Origin: Sordariomycetes sp. S80-01Y
Taxonomy: Eukaryota > Ascomycota > Sordariomycetes
NCBI GenBank assembly: GCA_037042185.1
Contig: JAXQJY010000033.1
Span: 3,658,001 to 3,722,000, forward strand
Direction of reading: 5' to 3'
DNA: 64,000 nt
Under the pieces are notes generated by a model. The model did not search any database and had not been told where the DNA came from. It worked only from the letters and a program-made list of their open reading frames with translations. Position numbers and translations under genes: made by a program. Positions within the stretch are counted from its first letter, which is position 1. Each line of letters starts with the position of its first letter. Positions 33,185 through 44,181 of the stretch are shown piece by piece.

Positions 33185-36100
33185 TCAGCGTCGTCGATGT
33201 CTCCCTCTATTCTCCCTCTCGTCCCTTCGTCCTCCCTCGTCCCCCGCTCTGCCATCCTCGACTTGATGCCCGATCGGCGGCGCGAGCAGACCACTGCCCA
33301 GGATGGTGGCCACAGCCCCCATCCAGCCCCCTTTCCCTTCCAGCGCTCCCGTGACATCCTTGACCAGTCGCTCTACCGCTTCAGGATCGGTGCCACCCAC
33401 CTGCCATGAGCCGTGTACGTCCCAGTCTCCTTGCTTCTGAGGGCGGCGCTCAAATTCCCCGCTTCTTGAAGTCCATTGAGAGCGAGATCTGTTGTCTGGA
33501 GAGTCGGGGTCGAGAGAGCGCCCCTGTTGGTCAAACCGATCAGGCAGGTCCTCGACATCTGAGCTGGAATTCGACGCATGACCATCTCGAGAACGGCTTC
33601 CCCTTTCCTCTCCATCCTCACTGACTTCGCCTCGCGACCCAGCCTCCTCCTGGTCCCGCTTATGCCTCTCCATTGTCATCGAGCTCTTCGGCGACAGCGG
33701 AATAAACGTGACACTCTTACTCCTCGACCTCCTGGTCCTCGGCTCAGGCGACGCAGAGCGGGAGCTCACGGCGCTTATACCATCTGCGCAAGAGTTAGTA
33801 TCATCCAAGTGGTGAAGCGCGGTACAACAGCGCACCCTCTGCCTTTCTCTGGGTATCGTCACTCACATGATCTGGTGGGTAGTTGCCTCCCGGGGGAGGC
33901 GGGGCTGGAGGTCCGGGAGGAGGTGCTGGGTACCCGGTGGGAGGGCCGGCTGGTGGTGGAGGGCCGGGAGCTGGAGGAGGAGGGTACCCTGTGTAGTCCT
34001 GAGGGATGTACGGTTGGTCGTCGTAGGATTGATTGGGGAAGTTAGTGTAGGCAGCTGCTTCACCTTGTGGCGGAGGAGCCCCTGGTGTCGATGGATAAGG
34101 GGGGTAGTAGGCGCCACCAGACGTGACGGGCGGTGAGCCTGCTCGTCGTGGACGGTCGTCAAAGTAGCCGTCAGGGTCAGAGTCATCGTCCCGACCACCT
34201 GTATCAACGTCAGCAGGTGTGCTATGGTACCTAGGCCAAAATACTTACGCCGCTTGGAACGGTTGCGGGATCGATCATCACGCCTATCGGCATCTCGCTC
34301 GCGCCTGTCGAGATCCCTTTCTCGCCTCTCGCGCCGTTGGCGGTCTTCTTGCTCCTTCTTTTCGGCATCTTTTCTGTCCTTGTACTCCTTGATGCCAAAT
34401 GCCGCCGCACCGGCCGCAGCCATGTTTCTCAGCCGACTCTTACTCCTCTTCCTCGAGCCGGCCGACCCATCTGAGGAAACACTTCTCTCCCTCCTCCTCT
34501 GCCTTCTCCTCCTCCGCTCTTCAGCCTCGGACTCGTAGCTGCGCGGCGGGTTCGGGCCCAGCGGGTCGTTTCCGTACTCAACTAAGCCTAGTTCGGGATC
34601 AGTCCCGGGGTCCGTACGACGGAGGGATCTCGCCTGTGACCTGCTACGGCTGCGGCTGCGGCTGAGCGACGCTCCTCCGCGACGGTCATAGTCGCTGTCG
34701 ACGTCGCTTCTGGCTCGTGACCGCGATCGTTCTTCGTCCTCCTTCTTTTCCTTGTGGTTCTTCCAGAGCTTCGTGGCTACACCCGCAGCGGCAGCCGCTC
34801 CTCCGATCTCAGCGGCGCGACGGATACGAGATTTGCTGCGGGAACGGCTTCTGCTACCGGAACGACCCTTGGACTTGTCCCGGAAGTGCTGGACTATTCC
34901 CGCTGTGGCTGCGGTGCCGAGGGCTGCCTTAGCCGCAGTCGACATGCTTCGCTTACGCGACTTCGACTTCACGCTGCGGGAGCGGGAGCCGGAGTAGCTG
35001 CTACCGCTGTAAGAACGTCCGCGGCGGCGGCTTCGGCCACGGCTGGCCTCTTCCTTGTCGATCTTGTTCGACTGGTAGTATTTCGCAGCGCCGGCCGCGG
35101 CCAAGGCCACGGCAGCAATGCCCAGGCCCTTCTTCAGCTTCGAGTGGTGCTCGGGTGACTCGTCACGGTCACCAAAGCGGTCTCCGTAAGCGCTATGGGC
35201 CCGGCGGATGGCCTCGGTGCCCAGCGCTCCAAGAGCGCCACCTGCAACGACTTTGCGTCCGCGGTGGTCTGGCAAGTCGCCATGATCACCGCGGCGGCTG
35301 TTCATGAGCGCAGTTAGACCTGCGCCAGCCAGGGCGCCAGCCGCCAGTTGCCGCTTATGGTGAGGGCTCTCACTGCGCTCACGGCGGACAACACGCCGGC
35401 GAACATAGTAATCCTCATCGTCAGAACGGCTGCGATCACGATGAAAGCGATCGTAACGCGCCATGGCATATTCGCGATCGCGCTCAGCTTCACCTCGGTG
35501 AGGCCCAACATCTCCATATCTCTCATGACGATACGAGTAGAAATCACGGTCATCGTCCCGCCGTTCTCTGCGAACGACTTCGCGATCCCTGTCACGCTCC
35601 TTGTCGCGGATGACCATAGCCCCAACATCTCTGTCCCTTTCTTCCCGCCTCGAGATGATGACGGGAGCAGGTACTGGGGCCTCCTCGACAATGATCTTCT
35701 GGGGTTCTCTTGGCCGCTCGCGAATGACAACGGGTGGGGGCGGTGGGCTGGCACGGGAGAAGTATTCGGTCTCCTTGCGATAGTGGTCGACGTCGTGGTG
35801 GTCATGATCATCGTGACTGTACTCGACACGTCGCTCAACCCTTACGTCGTCGTCTCGTCGGCTATATCGAGATCGCCGGTCGTCAAGGTCACTCTTATCG
35901 CCCTCGTAGACTGTGATCTTCCCTCGATCAGCCTCTCTTTGATTTGCAAAGTCCCGCTCAATCACATCGCGCTCATAGAACGCGGTCCTCTGGCGATCAT
36001 CAAAGGTGGTCTCGAATGCCGACCTTGGTCGTTCCGGTCTCCGTTCATACTCGGGGTAATTGCTACGCTTGGAATAGTGCGAGCGATAGTCGTCGTCCAC

Positions 36101-36238
36101 CTCAACATTCTCGAAATGATCTTCGCGACTGGGCTTGACCTTGTACCGTCGCACAGTTGTGCGCTTGTAACCTTCGTCCTCGGACGGCGGGTCGACGTAC
36201 TCCCGATAACGGGATTCCCGAGTGTAGACGTCGCCCAT
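33185..36238 (-). CDS. DUF3824-type Arg/Asp/Ser-rich protein
   Basis: Three exons: 36238-34249, 34198-33863, 33783-33185, giving 974 residues from MGDVYTRESRYREYVDPPSEDEGY. The frame is open further upstream but that part is low-complexity. The N-terminal third is highly charged (Arg/Asp/Glu). Alanine/glycine-rich helical repeats follow (LAAGALAGAGLTALM, VAGGALGALGTEAIRRAHS, IAAVALAAAGAAKYYQ, AAKAALGTAATAG, AAAGAAAFGIKEYKDRKD) separated by RS-rich linkers. This is the DUF3824 pattern of Pezizomycotina, whose function is unknown. Exon 2 is Pro/Tyr/Gly-rich (TGYPPPPAPGPPP). Intron 2 has two possible donors four bases apart: GTGAGT gives a stop almost at once, while GTGACG opens the 199-codon exon 3. 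The SRSKSVTF segment in exon 3 is typical of family C-termini, so I chose the second. Confidence 0.75.
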
Positions 36239-37642
36239 GGCAAGAGGGTTGTCGAAGTAATACAGACTCGTGTGCTTGTTGGAATGCTGCGGGTGGCGGG
36301 TGTTTGGGTTGCGGTTTGTTGGTGGGGAGCGGCAGCGGTGCTGGAGATGACGTTGTCGGTGACCACTGGGCGCTGCGAGTTTAAACAGGAGCAAGCCCGA
36401 GGAAAAAGGATGCGCTGGCACAAAGGCCGTTTGCTAGGGATGTGCGAGCAGCAAACAGCGCAAGAGCCAGGAGAAAAGGGTGCTGGTCCGGGAGTGGTGG
36501 AAGTGCGAGGTCGAAGTGGCCCGGTCGAAATGGAAATGCAGGGCAGGGCAATGAGGCTGGGCCTGGGGGGTCACGGTGCCACTGGCAGTGGAAGACGAAG
36601 GAAGAGGGGGAGGGGTTCCTCTCTGGCTGTTATGCAGCCCTTGTCATCTGCCACCGGTCGCTAACAAACAGGTTTCCCGGGTCTGGGGCTGGCGTCTGGG
36701 TCAAATGATTTCACTTTGCGGACCATGGCATCTTTCTCAAAAGGCAGCTGTAATAAGTGATGCTAAGTAATAGTACCACCACTGCTGCTGTACTTTTGCA
36801 TTATCTTCTGCCATCTACCTCGGCCATCGACGTTTTCTTCCAGCCCGAGCGAACACCTTACTTGTCCTCGGACCACAGGCGCAGCGTCGAACGAGCCTCG
36901 GGGCTCAGGCGGCGACGCCTCGACGCCGTGTGACCGCCTGGCCAGCAGCTGTCCCAACACAAAGGCTGGCGCTGCAGCCGGTTGGTTCCTGGTCATGCTG
37001 GTTGACACGCTGGTTGACACGGTGCGACCTGATGTCTCGGTCTGTCTTCACGTAGAGTCACGGCTGACCTGCTGTTCTCGACCATCGCATAAACCAGGCG
37101 AGGTCGAGTCAGAGCCCCAGAGTGAAGGGACCTTCCCGCATTCCAGTCGTCCCGCACGGTTGGCGTTGACGGTGGCTTTGCCGTTGGGCTGTCACTACTT
37201 TTGGGTTTGGGGGGTCGAGCTGATGATTGCGTCATCGCCGGACATCCGGAGTCAGCCCTACGGTCGGCCTCGCAGCCGCAGACACCGCACACTCACTACT
37301 AACAGACAGGAAAGTGCACTGCGAGCTACGGGAACGGGAGGGGGAGCACTGTGCTGCTTCAGCCTTATCTGCTTTCAAGACTGCCCTTGGTTGTTGAGTC
37401 AAGACCTTGCGACCGGCAGAACGAAGTAAATGAAGCACCTACGAGCGCCCCCTCCCATCTACGGCCGCTCCCGAAACTCTCCCAGCAACCCCTTCACGGA
37501 AAGGGGGTCTCGGCCTGTCATTCACCCGCGATGGCTTGACATTAATCATTATGGCATTCTCGCCGACCAGCTGCCTATGTCTGACAATACGATGCTGCTT
37601 TATACTGACTGACCTGGATCCCCTTGCTACCAGGCGGATGAT
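36239..37642. other. 1.4 kb gap, promoter of the DUF3824 gene
   Basis: Sequence up to 36421 is open in frame with the gene and may be 5' UTR. The rest is unremarkable. Confidence 0.4.
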
Positions 37643-39342
37643 TCATCGCTCACCGCGCTTGGTGATGCGCATGTAAAGTTCTGACTGGATAAGAACCCCA
37701 TGGAACCTGTTGTTAATCGGTCGCTCGGAGTTCGTTGCGGCAAAGTCAAATCTTCTCATGAGCTGGCAAGTGTTAGGTTTCGCTACCACCACATGTTGAC
37801 GATGGGACTTACCTCGACCACCATCTTGTTCAGCTCGATCAAGGCAATGGGCCTCCCTAGGCATCCCCATCTTCCTTGTCCAAAACACAGGTCCACCGTC
37901 TGGTCCATGACCTGATAACGCTCGGCGTCAGCCAAGACCCACCGATCCGGTCGGTAGACGTCTGCGTCCGGTCCAAAAACGTCTTTGCTTCTCATGGCAG
38001 CCTTTGCGCTCCAGGCGACGTTGGTCCCCGCAGGAATGTGTACGCCGCAGACAGTGGCATCTGATTGCGAGATGCGTGGCATGACGCCTGTGATGGGCGG
38101 CCACATGCGGAAACCCTCCTTAATGCACCCTTGTAGCAGGGGCAGCTTGCGCGCTTCAGCATCTTTGATGGGCGATGAAACACGACCTTCTGCAGCTCCT
38201 GTGTCGATCTCCTGTTGCAGGCGCCGGTAGGTGTCCGGGTTGGTGACTAGGTGGGCCATGATTGTTCTCAAAGCGGTAGCTGTCGTGTCAGAGCCGGCAA
38301 TGCTATTTCACCGTCAGTCTGGCCGTCTTAGCAGCCGCGTGGACAAAAGCTTACATCTGCACCAAGGATTCCGACATGGCCTCCCTTTGATTCAGACCGT
38401 GCCTCACGAACGACCCCAACATATCTTTCCTCTCGACGGGCTTGCTTCCGAATCTCTCCGAAACAACCCTCTTCGCGGTGGCCATGATCGGTCCCAGACC
38501 AACAGTGTCATGCTCACTTGGCATCATCACCTTTCCCAGTCTCGACTGCAATAAGTCAATCAGCCAAGGAATCAGCGCAAACATCTGCATCATTGGCACC
38601 GTATCCTCCGTCGTCTTGATGTAGTTGAAGAAATCAGCGTCCTTCTCCATAAAACCAAAAGGCTCCCCAAAGGCAATCTGTGAAATGACATCCAGCGTCA
38701 TGTACTGAACCTTTCGCGCAAAGTCCACCGGTCGCGCTTCCGCAAGGGTGGATAGATACTTGTCCTCGAGAAGTTGCACAAACTGCAGGACACCCTTGTC
38801 GATGTGCTCGTGTAACCCTTCAACGTCCTTCCCCCCGTAGCCGGGTGCCAGCTTCGACCGCAGCACAGTATGGATGTCGTTATCACGCATGCTCAATGTA
38901 CAATCATTCGGCGGATCTAGTTGAAATCCCTTGTACCACGGCGCACGGTCGAATTGTGACCTGACGCCCCAGAGACGTCTCACTTCAAGAGGATCGCCCA
39001 CGACAACATAATTGGGGGCGATGCGGGCGATGGGGCCTATCGTAGCATGAGCATGTCTGCACCTTCAAAGAATTAATGAGCCGCGTGAGACATACCATAC
39101 TTCTTGCAAACCTCCCCCAGTTCCTCGAAAGCGGTCCCCCGGAATGTCTTCCAAATCATCCAGCCATCAGTCCAAGCAGCCAGCCGAGAACCGGGAACGT
39201 GGCACAACCGTCGCCAGGCAATCACTCTCGACACAACAATGTACGCGACAATGAGACAGGCTACGGTGGCCCAAACTCCTGCCATAGCTTGCAAATTGAC
39301 AACGTTGCTTCTTTCTGGCAACAGCTGTTGGTTCAAAGTCAC
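37643..39342 (-). CDS. cytochrome P450 monooxygenase, pisatin-demethylase-like (CYP57-type)
   Basis: Four exons: 39342-39096, 39036-38355, 38302-37813, 37762-37643, giving 512 residues. An N-terminal membrane anchor (about 24-42) is followed by RRLCHVPGSRLAAWT. The I-helix reads IIAGSDTTATALRT, the K-helix region KEGFRMWPP (ExxR pattern EGFR), and the heme-binding loop FGQGRWGCLGRPIALIELNK holds the cysteine ligand. The last exon restores LMRRFDF..ELYMRITKRGER, a normal P450 end. It resembles the CYP57/pisatin demethylase group. It is transcribed away from the methyltransferase gene at 39622, so the two may share a promoter and a pathway. The substrate is not predictable. The first ATG (39342) and one at codon 20 are both possible starts. 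Confidence 0.92.
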
Positions 39343-39621
39343 GTTGGGTAACCAATGATCTGGCAGGTTTACGTTTTGGCTAGCATCGTGAACCGGAGCG
39401 TCGGGAGCGGGCCGAGGTGGCTCCGGCGGGGTGAACGCACGTGTCTGGACTGGCGGATCCTTGCGAGCGCCGCTGCTGGAGACTGGAGACTGGGTCCTGG
39501 CGTCATTCCAAGGACAGAAAGGAATAAACCCGGCCGATCCGACGACGATAGGCGTTCCGCGACGCAGACATCAACAATAGAATACAGCTGCGCCATAGTG
39601 GTCTGTAGAGCAAAGCAAACA
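39343..39621. promoter_or_regulatory. bidirectional spacer, P450 / methyltransferase
   Basis: About 280 bp separates the two divergent start codons, short enough for a shared control region. I recognise no specific operator. The size assumes both chosen starts are right. Confidence 0.4.
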
Positions 39622-41199
39622 ATGTGTCCAGACACCCCCGGCCAGGACCATCCGTCTCCCGATGCACCTCCGCATCACCACAACGTCGAAGATGACGCAG
39701 ATCGACCACTGGTGCGTTCTCCACTGGCAACTCCGGGTCTGTAACATTGCATTGACGCAGTCACCAGGTCGCCGAATCGACTTCAGACACCGACTCTGCG
39801 ATTGGCATTGTAAGAGCCCCGCAAACCTTTGACGTCGAACGAATCGCATCGTTACGGGACCTCTAAGAACCCAATGATGTAGCTGGGGCCTGGGCTGACG
39901 TGGGTAGTCCGATGATCAACTGTCCACCGACTCGCTGAGATCCAGCATCTACAATTACGAACAGGAAAATGGGCGGCTATACCACGCGCTGAGTAGAGGG
40001 AGTAAGTTCCGTCTTCTAGTATTGAACTGCTTCAACTGACATTGCGGAAGAATACATATTGCCAAGTGATGAGGTACGACAATTTGAGAACTGCATCTGC
40101 CGGTTGTGAAACGTTGACTAACGCGCGAGTCATGCTGCAGGACGAGAACGAACGATTAGGTACGGGGAGATGAGATTCCCATGTTGAACTCCAGCTGATG
40201 GGTCCCAGATATCCAGAACCAGCACTTCCGACTGACCTTTGACGGCCGGCAGTGTTTCGCCCCCGGCGCGGCGACTGCGAAGAGAGTCCTAGATGCAGGG
40301 ACGGGCACAGGTATCTGGGCCATAGAATTTGGTGGATCAACCCTTTCTATTTGGAAGACCTGGACTAACATCTTTCAGCGGATGAGCATCCACAGGCTGA
40401 GGTGCGTTATAAGCACGTCGCTGGCAAGTCAACATGTAGTGTAACACCTCACAGGTCCTTGGCGTAGACTTGAGCCCCATCCAACCACACTTGTATGCCA
40501 CTTGTCCGCCTCTGGAGCGCAGATACTGATGTGCCAGTGTGCCGCCGAACTGCCATTTCGAAATCGATGACCTAGAAAAGGAGTGGACATGGAGCGAACC
40601 TTTCGACTACATCTTCAGTCGCATGATGGTGGCCTCCTTTGCTGACTGGAAAACCTACACACAGAATGCCTACGACAACCTCACCCCAGGAGGCTGGGTA
40701 GAGATGGTGGACTGCCTCTTCCCAATCCAAGCGGATGATGAATCTCTGCACGCGGATCACACCATCATGAAGTGGGCAAACCTGCTCGTCGAGGGTAGCG
40801 AGAAGCTCGGCAGGCCTCTGACGGACGCCAAGCAGCACAAGCAACGGCTCCTCGAAGCGGGCTTTGTCAACGTCGAGGAGAAGATGTTCAAGTGGCCGAC
40901 GAATACGTGGCCAAAGGGCCGCAAGCACAAGGAGGTCGGCCTGTGGACGCTGGCCAACATCGATGGCGGGTTGGAGGGGCTGAGCATGGCTCTCCTGACG
41001 AGGGGCTGCGGATGGTCCAAAGAGGAAGTGCTGGCCTTCTTGACGGGCGTTAGGCGAGACATGCGGAGTCCGCGTATTCACGCGTATTGGCCGATGTGAG
41101 TTGCCCCTTTTGGCGTTACGATTAGTGTGCTAATCTGGCAGCGTTGTCGTGTACGGACAGAAGCCTGCCAACGCGGCGACCAAGGAAGACTCCCCCTAG
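39622..41199 (+). CDS. UMTA/LaeA-like SAM-dependent methyltransferase
   Basis: Ten exons, all in phase: 39622-39711, 39768-39809, 39908-40001, 40051-40073, 40141-40159, 40209-40331, 40379-40401, 40455-40492, 40538-41095, 41142-41199, giving 355 residues. The order of blocks matches the UMTA family: an acidic start, SDTDSAIGI, YNYEQENGRLYHAL, YILPSDEDENERLDIQNQHFRLTFDG, then the SAM motif [34 protein letters not shown] and VPPNCHFEIDDLEKEWTWSEPFDYIFSRMM. Methyltransferases of this class are frequent in secondary-metabolite clusters; LaeA is a global regulator relative. Several exons are tiny (19-38 nt) and the donor after 40331 (GTGGAT) is weak, but the CTAAC branch site there is good. It sits head to head with the P450. 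Confidence 0.88.
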
Positions 41200-41411
41200 G
41201 ATGACGGGATAGATCAGGCGAGGCGTCGCTTGAGCGTGCTACGGCATTTCTTTCTTGATTCCATATCTGCCGAGCCCCGTGAACCAGAACAGATTACGTG
41301 GAAAGGTGTTCCCATTCATGTCGAAAGCAGCTAACTCCATCCCATGCGCCAACCACACGCTTGCTCTATTGCGTTCTTATACATCGCTCACATTCATACC
41401 GCAGCGCAGTT
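41200..41411. other. short convergent spacer
   Basis: Tail-to-tail with the ERV41 gene; nothing notable. Confidence 0.4.
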
Positions 41412-42607
41412 TCACTCGTCAAAACCGCCCTTGGTGCCTAGCACACCAGTGCCTCCGCCGCTGCGTCTCCTCCTCCCGATGACATCCCTGGCCCAGTCAC
41501 TGAGGGTGAAGCCCCAGTGGCCAGCGACAAGCACGCCGCTGACAACGTTGATGATCCTGATAAGGAACTTTAGGATCCCGTCGCGATCCTCGCGAACAGC
41601 CAGCATGATGGGCTCAATGTCGTACTTGAAGAAGATGCCGGGGATGCTGCGGTCCTTGATCTCCTTGCTCTGCTCGGTGACGGCGTACTGGTTCGTGGGG
41701 ATGATGGTGCCGCCGTGCTTGTACAAGGTGGGCACGACGGAGAGGTAGTACTGGAACTTGTAGAAGTTGGCGTCGGCAGTGTTGACTGTCCTGTCCAGCG
41801 GGTTGACCAGCGAGGGGTAGAAGGGACCGTAGGACAGCTCCGAGATGATGTGGCTGAAGTTGAAGTTGCCGTGGTCCAAGTGGTTCTGATCGCCCATCTC
41901 CACGTATCCATGGCCCCTCGCCGTGATGTGGAAGTCGCCCTGGACCTTGTTCAGGTCCAAGCTCCCGTAGATGCGGCAGCTATCAGCCCGGCCCTTGACC
42001 CTCGGCGTCTTTGCCCACTTGGCCCTCCTCTTGCCGGCCTTGACGATGTCGTGAACGTGCTCCTCGCCGAAACCATCGTCGTGCGCCAGGTTCTTCCAGC
42101 CCGCACCCGTGTTGACCCTCCCCTCGCTGTCGCGGCCCAGCTTGTGCACGCCCTTGGCGTCGACCCACTGGCTCCAGCTCGTCCTGTCCTTGGAGAGCTT
42201 GTTCCCGGCGAGGATGCGGTCCCCCGAGGCGTCCTGGACGTTGACATGCAGGTCGGCACACTGCATGCGCACGACCACGTCGAGGTTGACCTGCATCTGG
42301 TGCGAGACGCCCTTCTCGACGGCGAACTGGTGGGTTTCGTAGCCGGCCCACCAGCGCGAGACTTCGGTAAAGGTGAAGAGGAGGGAGAAGAGGATCATGG
42401 CGACGGTCCACTTGCCGCCGCCAGAGGTGCGGGTGACATATTGGGGTTTCGACTTGGCTGTTGTCTGTTAGCAGGCGAATCTCTCGTGACAATCCTCGAA
42501 AGGACAATCGGCTCAAACGTACGGAATGCGTCGAAGGCGCTGACTATGCTCCCCGAGGCGCCAAAGTTGTCGTCGTCAAGACCACGTTTCTCGTCGAAGC
42601 CGTTCAT
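41412..42607 (-). CDS. ERV41: ER-Golgi vesicle protein Erv41 (ERGIC2-like)
   Basis: Two exons: 42607-42523 and 42457-41412, giving 376 residues. The cytosolic start (FGASGSIVSAFDAFPKSKPQYVTRTSGGGKWTV) and first membrane helix (VAMILFSLLFTFTEVSRWW, about 47-65) are followed by a lumenal domain with EKGVSHQMQVNLDVVVRMQCADLHVNVQDASGD and HLDHGNFNFSHIISELSYGPFYPSLVNPLD. A second helix lies near 333-350 (IRIINVVSGVLVAGHWGF). Erv41 with Erv46 forms a COPII/COPI cargo receptor that retrieves escaped ER residents lacking HDEL from the Golgi. The second half of the lumenal domain carries the YYLSVVPTLY motif typical of the family. The extensive antisense frame at 41715-42674 is a shadow. Confidence 0.87.
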
Positions 42608-44181
42608 GGTGGGCGGCGGGCCTGCGTCGCGTGGCTCGTCAATGGCGAGGTTACGGCATTACTCGCTTGTTTGAACTTCAATTCGATTGTTGGCCGCTCA
42701 CCGACACCAAGAGAGTCGAATTGGTGTCTCAGTCGATGTGAACCTGAAGCCGGGTCAACTGTGGACTTGCGCTCGACGGCCAAGCTACGCCCGTTCCTGA
42801 AACCGAAAGGACACCTGTGTCGATGGGGGGACCCTGAAAAGCGACGGAGTGTGATTGGCTGTTTTATTTTGGAGCCCGGTGCTGAGATGATCCGACCCGG
42901 ACAGGTTCCCGCTGACATAAGCGTCCGACTCAACCATCGGAACAGAGCTCGACCACTGGCGGTCGTGCCACACCAGAGGGCTCATGTCGGTGGAAGAAGC
43001 CAAAATAGAACAAACTTCGGCAACGCAAAGCTTATCGTCGTTATGTCTATCTAATTTCTGCCCAACCGCGAGCAACCCCACGGCGGTCTCGACCGATGCC
43101 ACCCATTGGTCTCCTTCCCGACACTGGCATTGCAGACCGTGCCGTCAATACGAGAATAAGCCAGGGGTGCATTCCCGGTGGACAGCCACAGCTTTACGCG
43201 CACATTCTCGACGCGTGTATCGGGAGGGGCGCGGTGATGCAATGGGACATGAAAGTCTCATGCCTCGCATTGGGAACAGCGGTTGACACAGTTGATGCAG
43301 GGGGCCCCTACGGCCTCGAGGGGACATTTTCAGGGCCTATACCTTCTCGGCCAATCCGAGGTGTCGGTACCCGCCAAGCACGGGGCCGCTCGATCGGCAT
43401 CTTGAACCGGCGTTGGCAGCTTGGCGTCACTTACACGGGGCGAAGCACGAGGGAAACACCAGGATTCATCTCTGAAGTGTTGATGAGGATGTTGGATATC
43501 GATGATGCAGGGTGCGGGAGGATGCACGAGCGTGTCTGCCGGGTCGAACGAGTGCCCCCAAGCAGGGCAACCCGGGCTGCATTCCACGGCACGTTGATCT
43601 GCGACCTGGGCGCCCACATCTCGGCAACAAAGTTCCGTGGCGCGCCCTGAGGTGCCCGTTTGCAGGCCCAAGTACGAGAAGCTGATGATGCTCGAGAATG
43701 GCGGGCCCCCCCATTTGGGCCGTCTGTGGGCGCCGAGTATCCGGTCACAGCCACCGTGACGGCCAGCGCCAGTGTCAGTGCCAGTGCCAGTGCCAGTGCC
43801 AGTGCCAGTGCAGGTGCCAGCGCCCTCACCTGTAAGACGTGAGGCCTCGGTGCTGCGACAGGCTGAGGGAGCAACTTCTCCTCTTGCATCCTTCAATCAC
43901 TGCTTCCATCGTGTCTTGTCTACCTTCATACGCTCGCTTCCCCATTGTCGTTTGTTGTCGCCTTGATTGACGTTGCCTTGTCTGCAGCTCCCACTTACAC
44001 CTTTTTCACCACCACAACCGAACCAACTCGCTCAGCCCGTCGACGACGCCCACCAGCCGACAACCCGACTCGAGTCAGCAATCACGCACCGCATGGTCGC
44101 GTCGCGTTCTGGATAAGAGCGAGTAGCTGCGTTGCGCACCTCTTTCTTTCTTCAAGAACAATCACATTCACATCGCCCACA
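42608..44181. other. 1.6 kb divergent promoter region, ERV41 / GH76 gene
   Basis: It holds the hexanucleotide repeat near 43763 (listed separately) and a CT-rich stretch before the GH76 start. Minus-strand ORFs of 152-188 codons over the repeat are artefacts of the repeat. Confidence 0.4.
43763..43823. repeat. imperfect hexanucleotide repeat (CAGTGC)n
   Basis: About ten near-perfect copies of a CAGTGC-type unit, flanked by CAGCGC variants. Two minus-strand frames read it as alternating Ala-Leu and Thr-Gly, so nearby ORFs stay open by repeat composition. It may be polymorphic in length. Confidence 0.8.

Noticed and set aside
35348-36664. 438-codon plus-strand ORF
   Set aside because: Antisense to the DUF3824 gene, with no domain and a Val/Ile-rich translation that reflects Arg/Asp codons on the other strand.
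39622-41199. LaeA itself
   Set aside because: The blocks fit the broad UMTA methyltransferase family; nothing marks it as the global regulator.
41715-42674. 319-codon plus-strand ORF
   Set aside because: Antisense shadow of ERV41.
43330-43896. Minus-strand ORFs with Thr-Gly and Ala-Leu repeats
   Set aside because: They stay open only because of the hexanucleotide repeat; no other coding sign.
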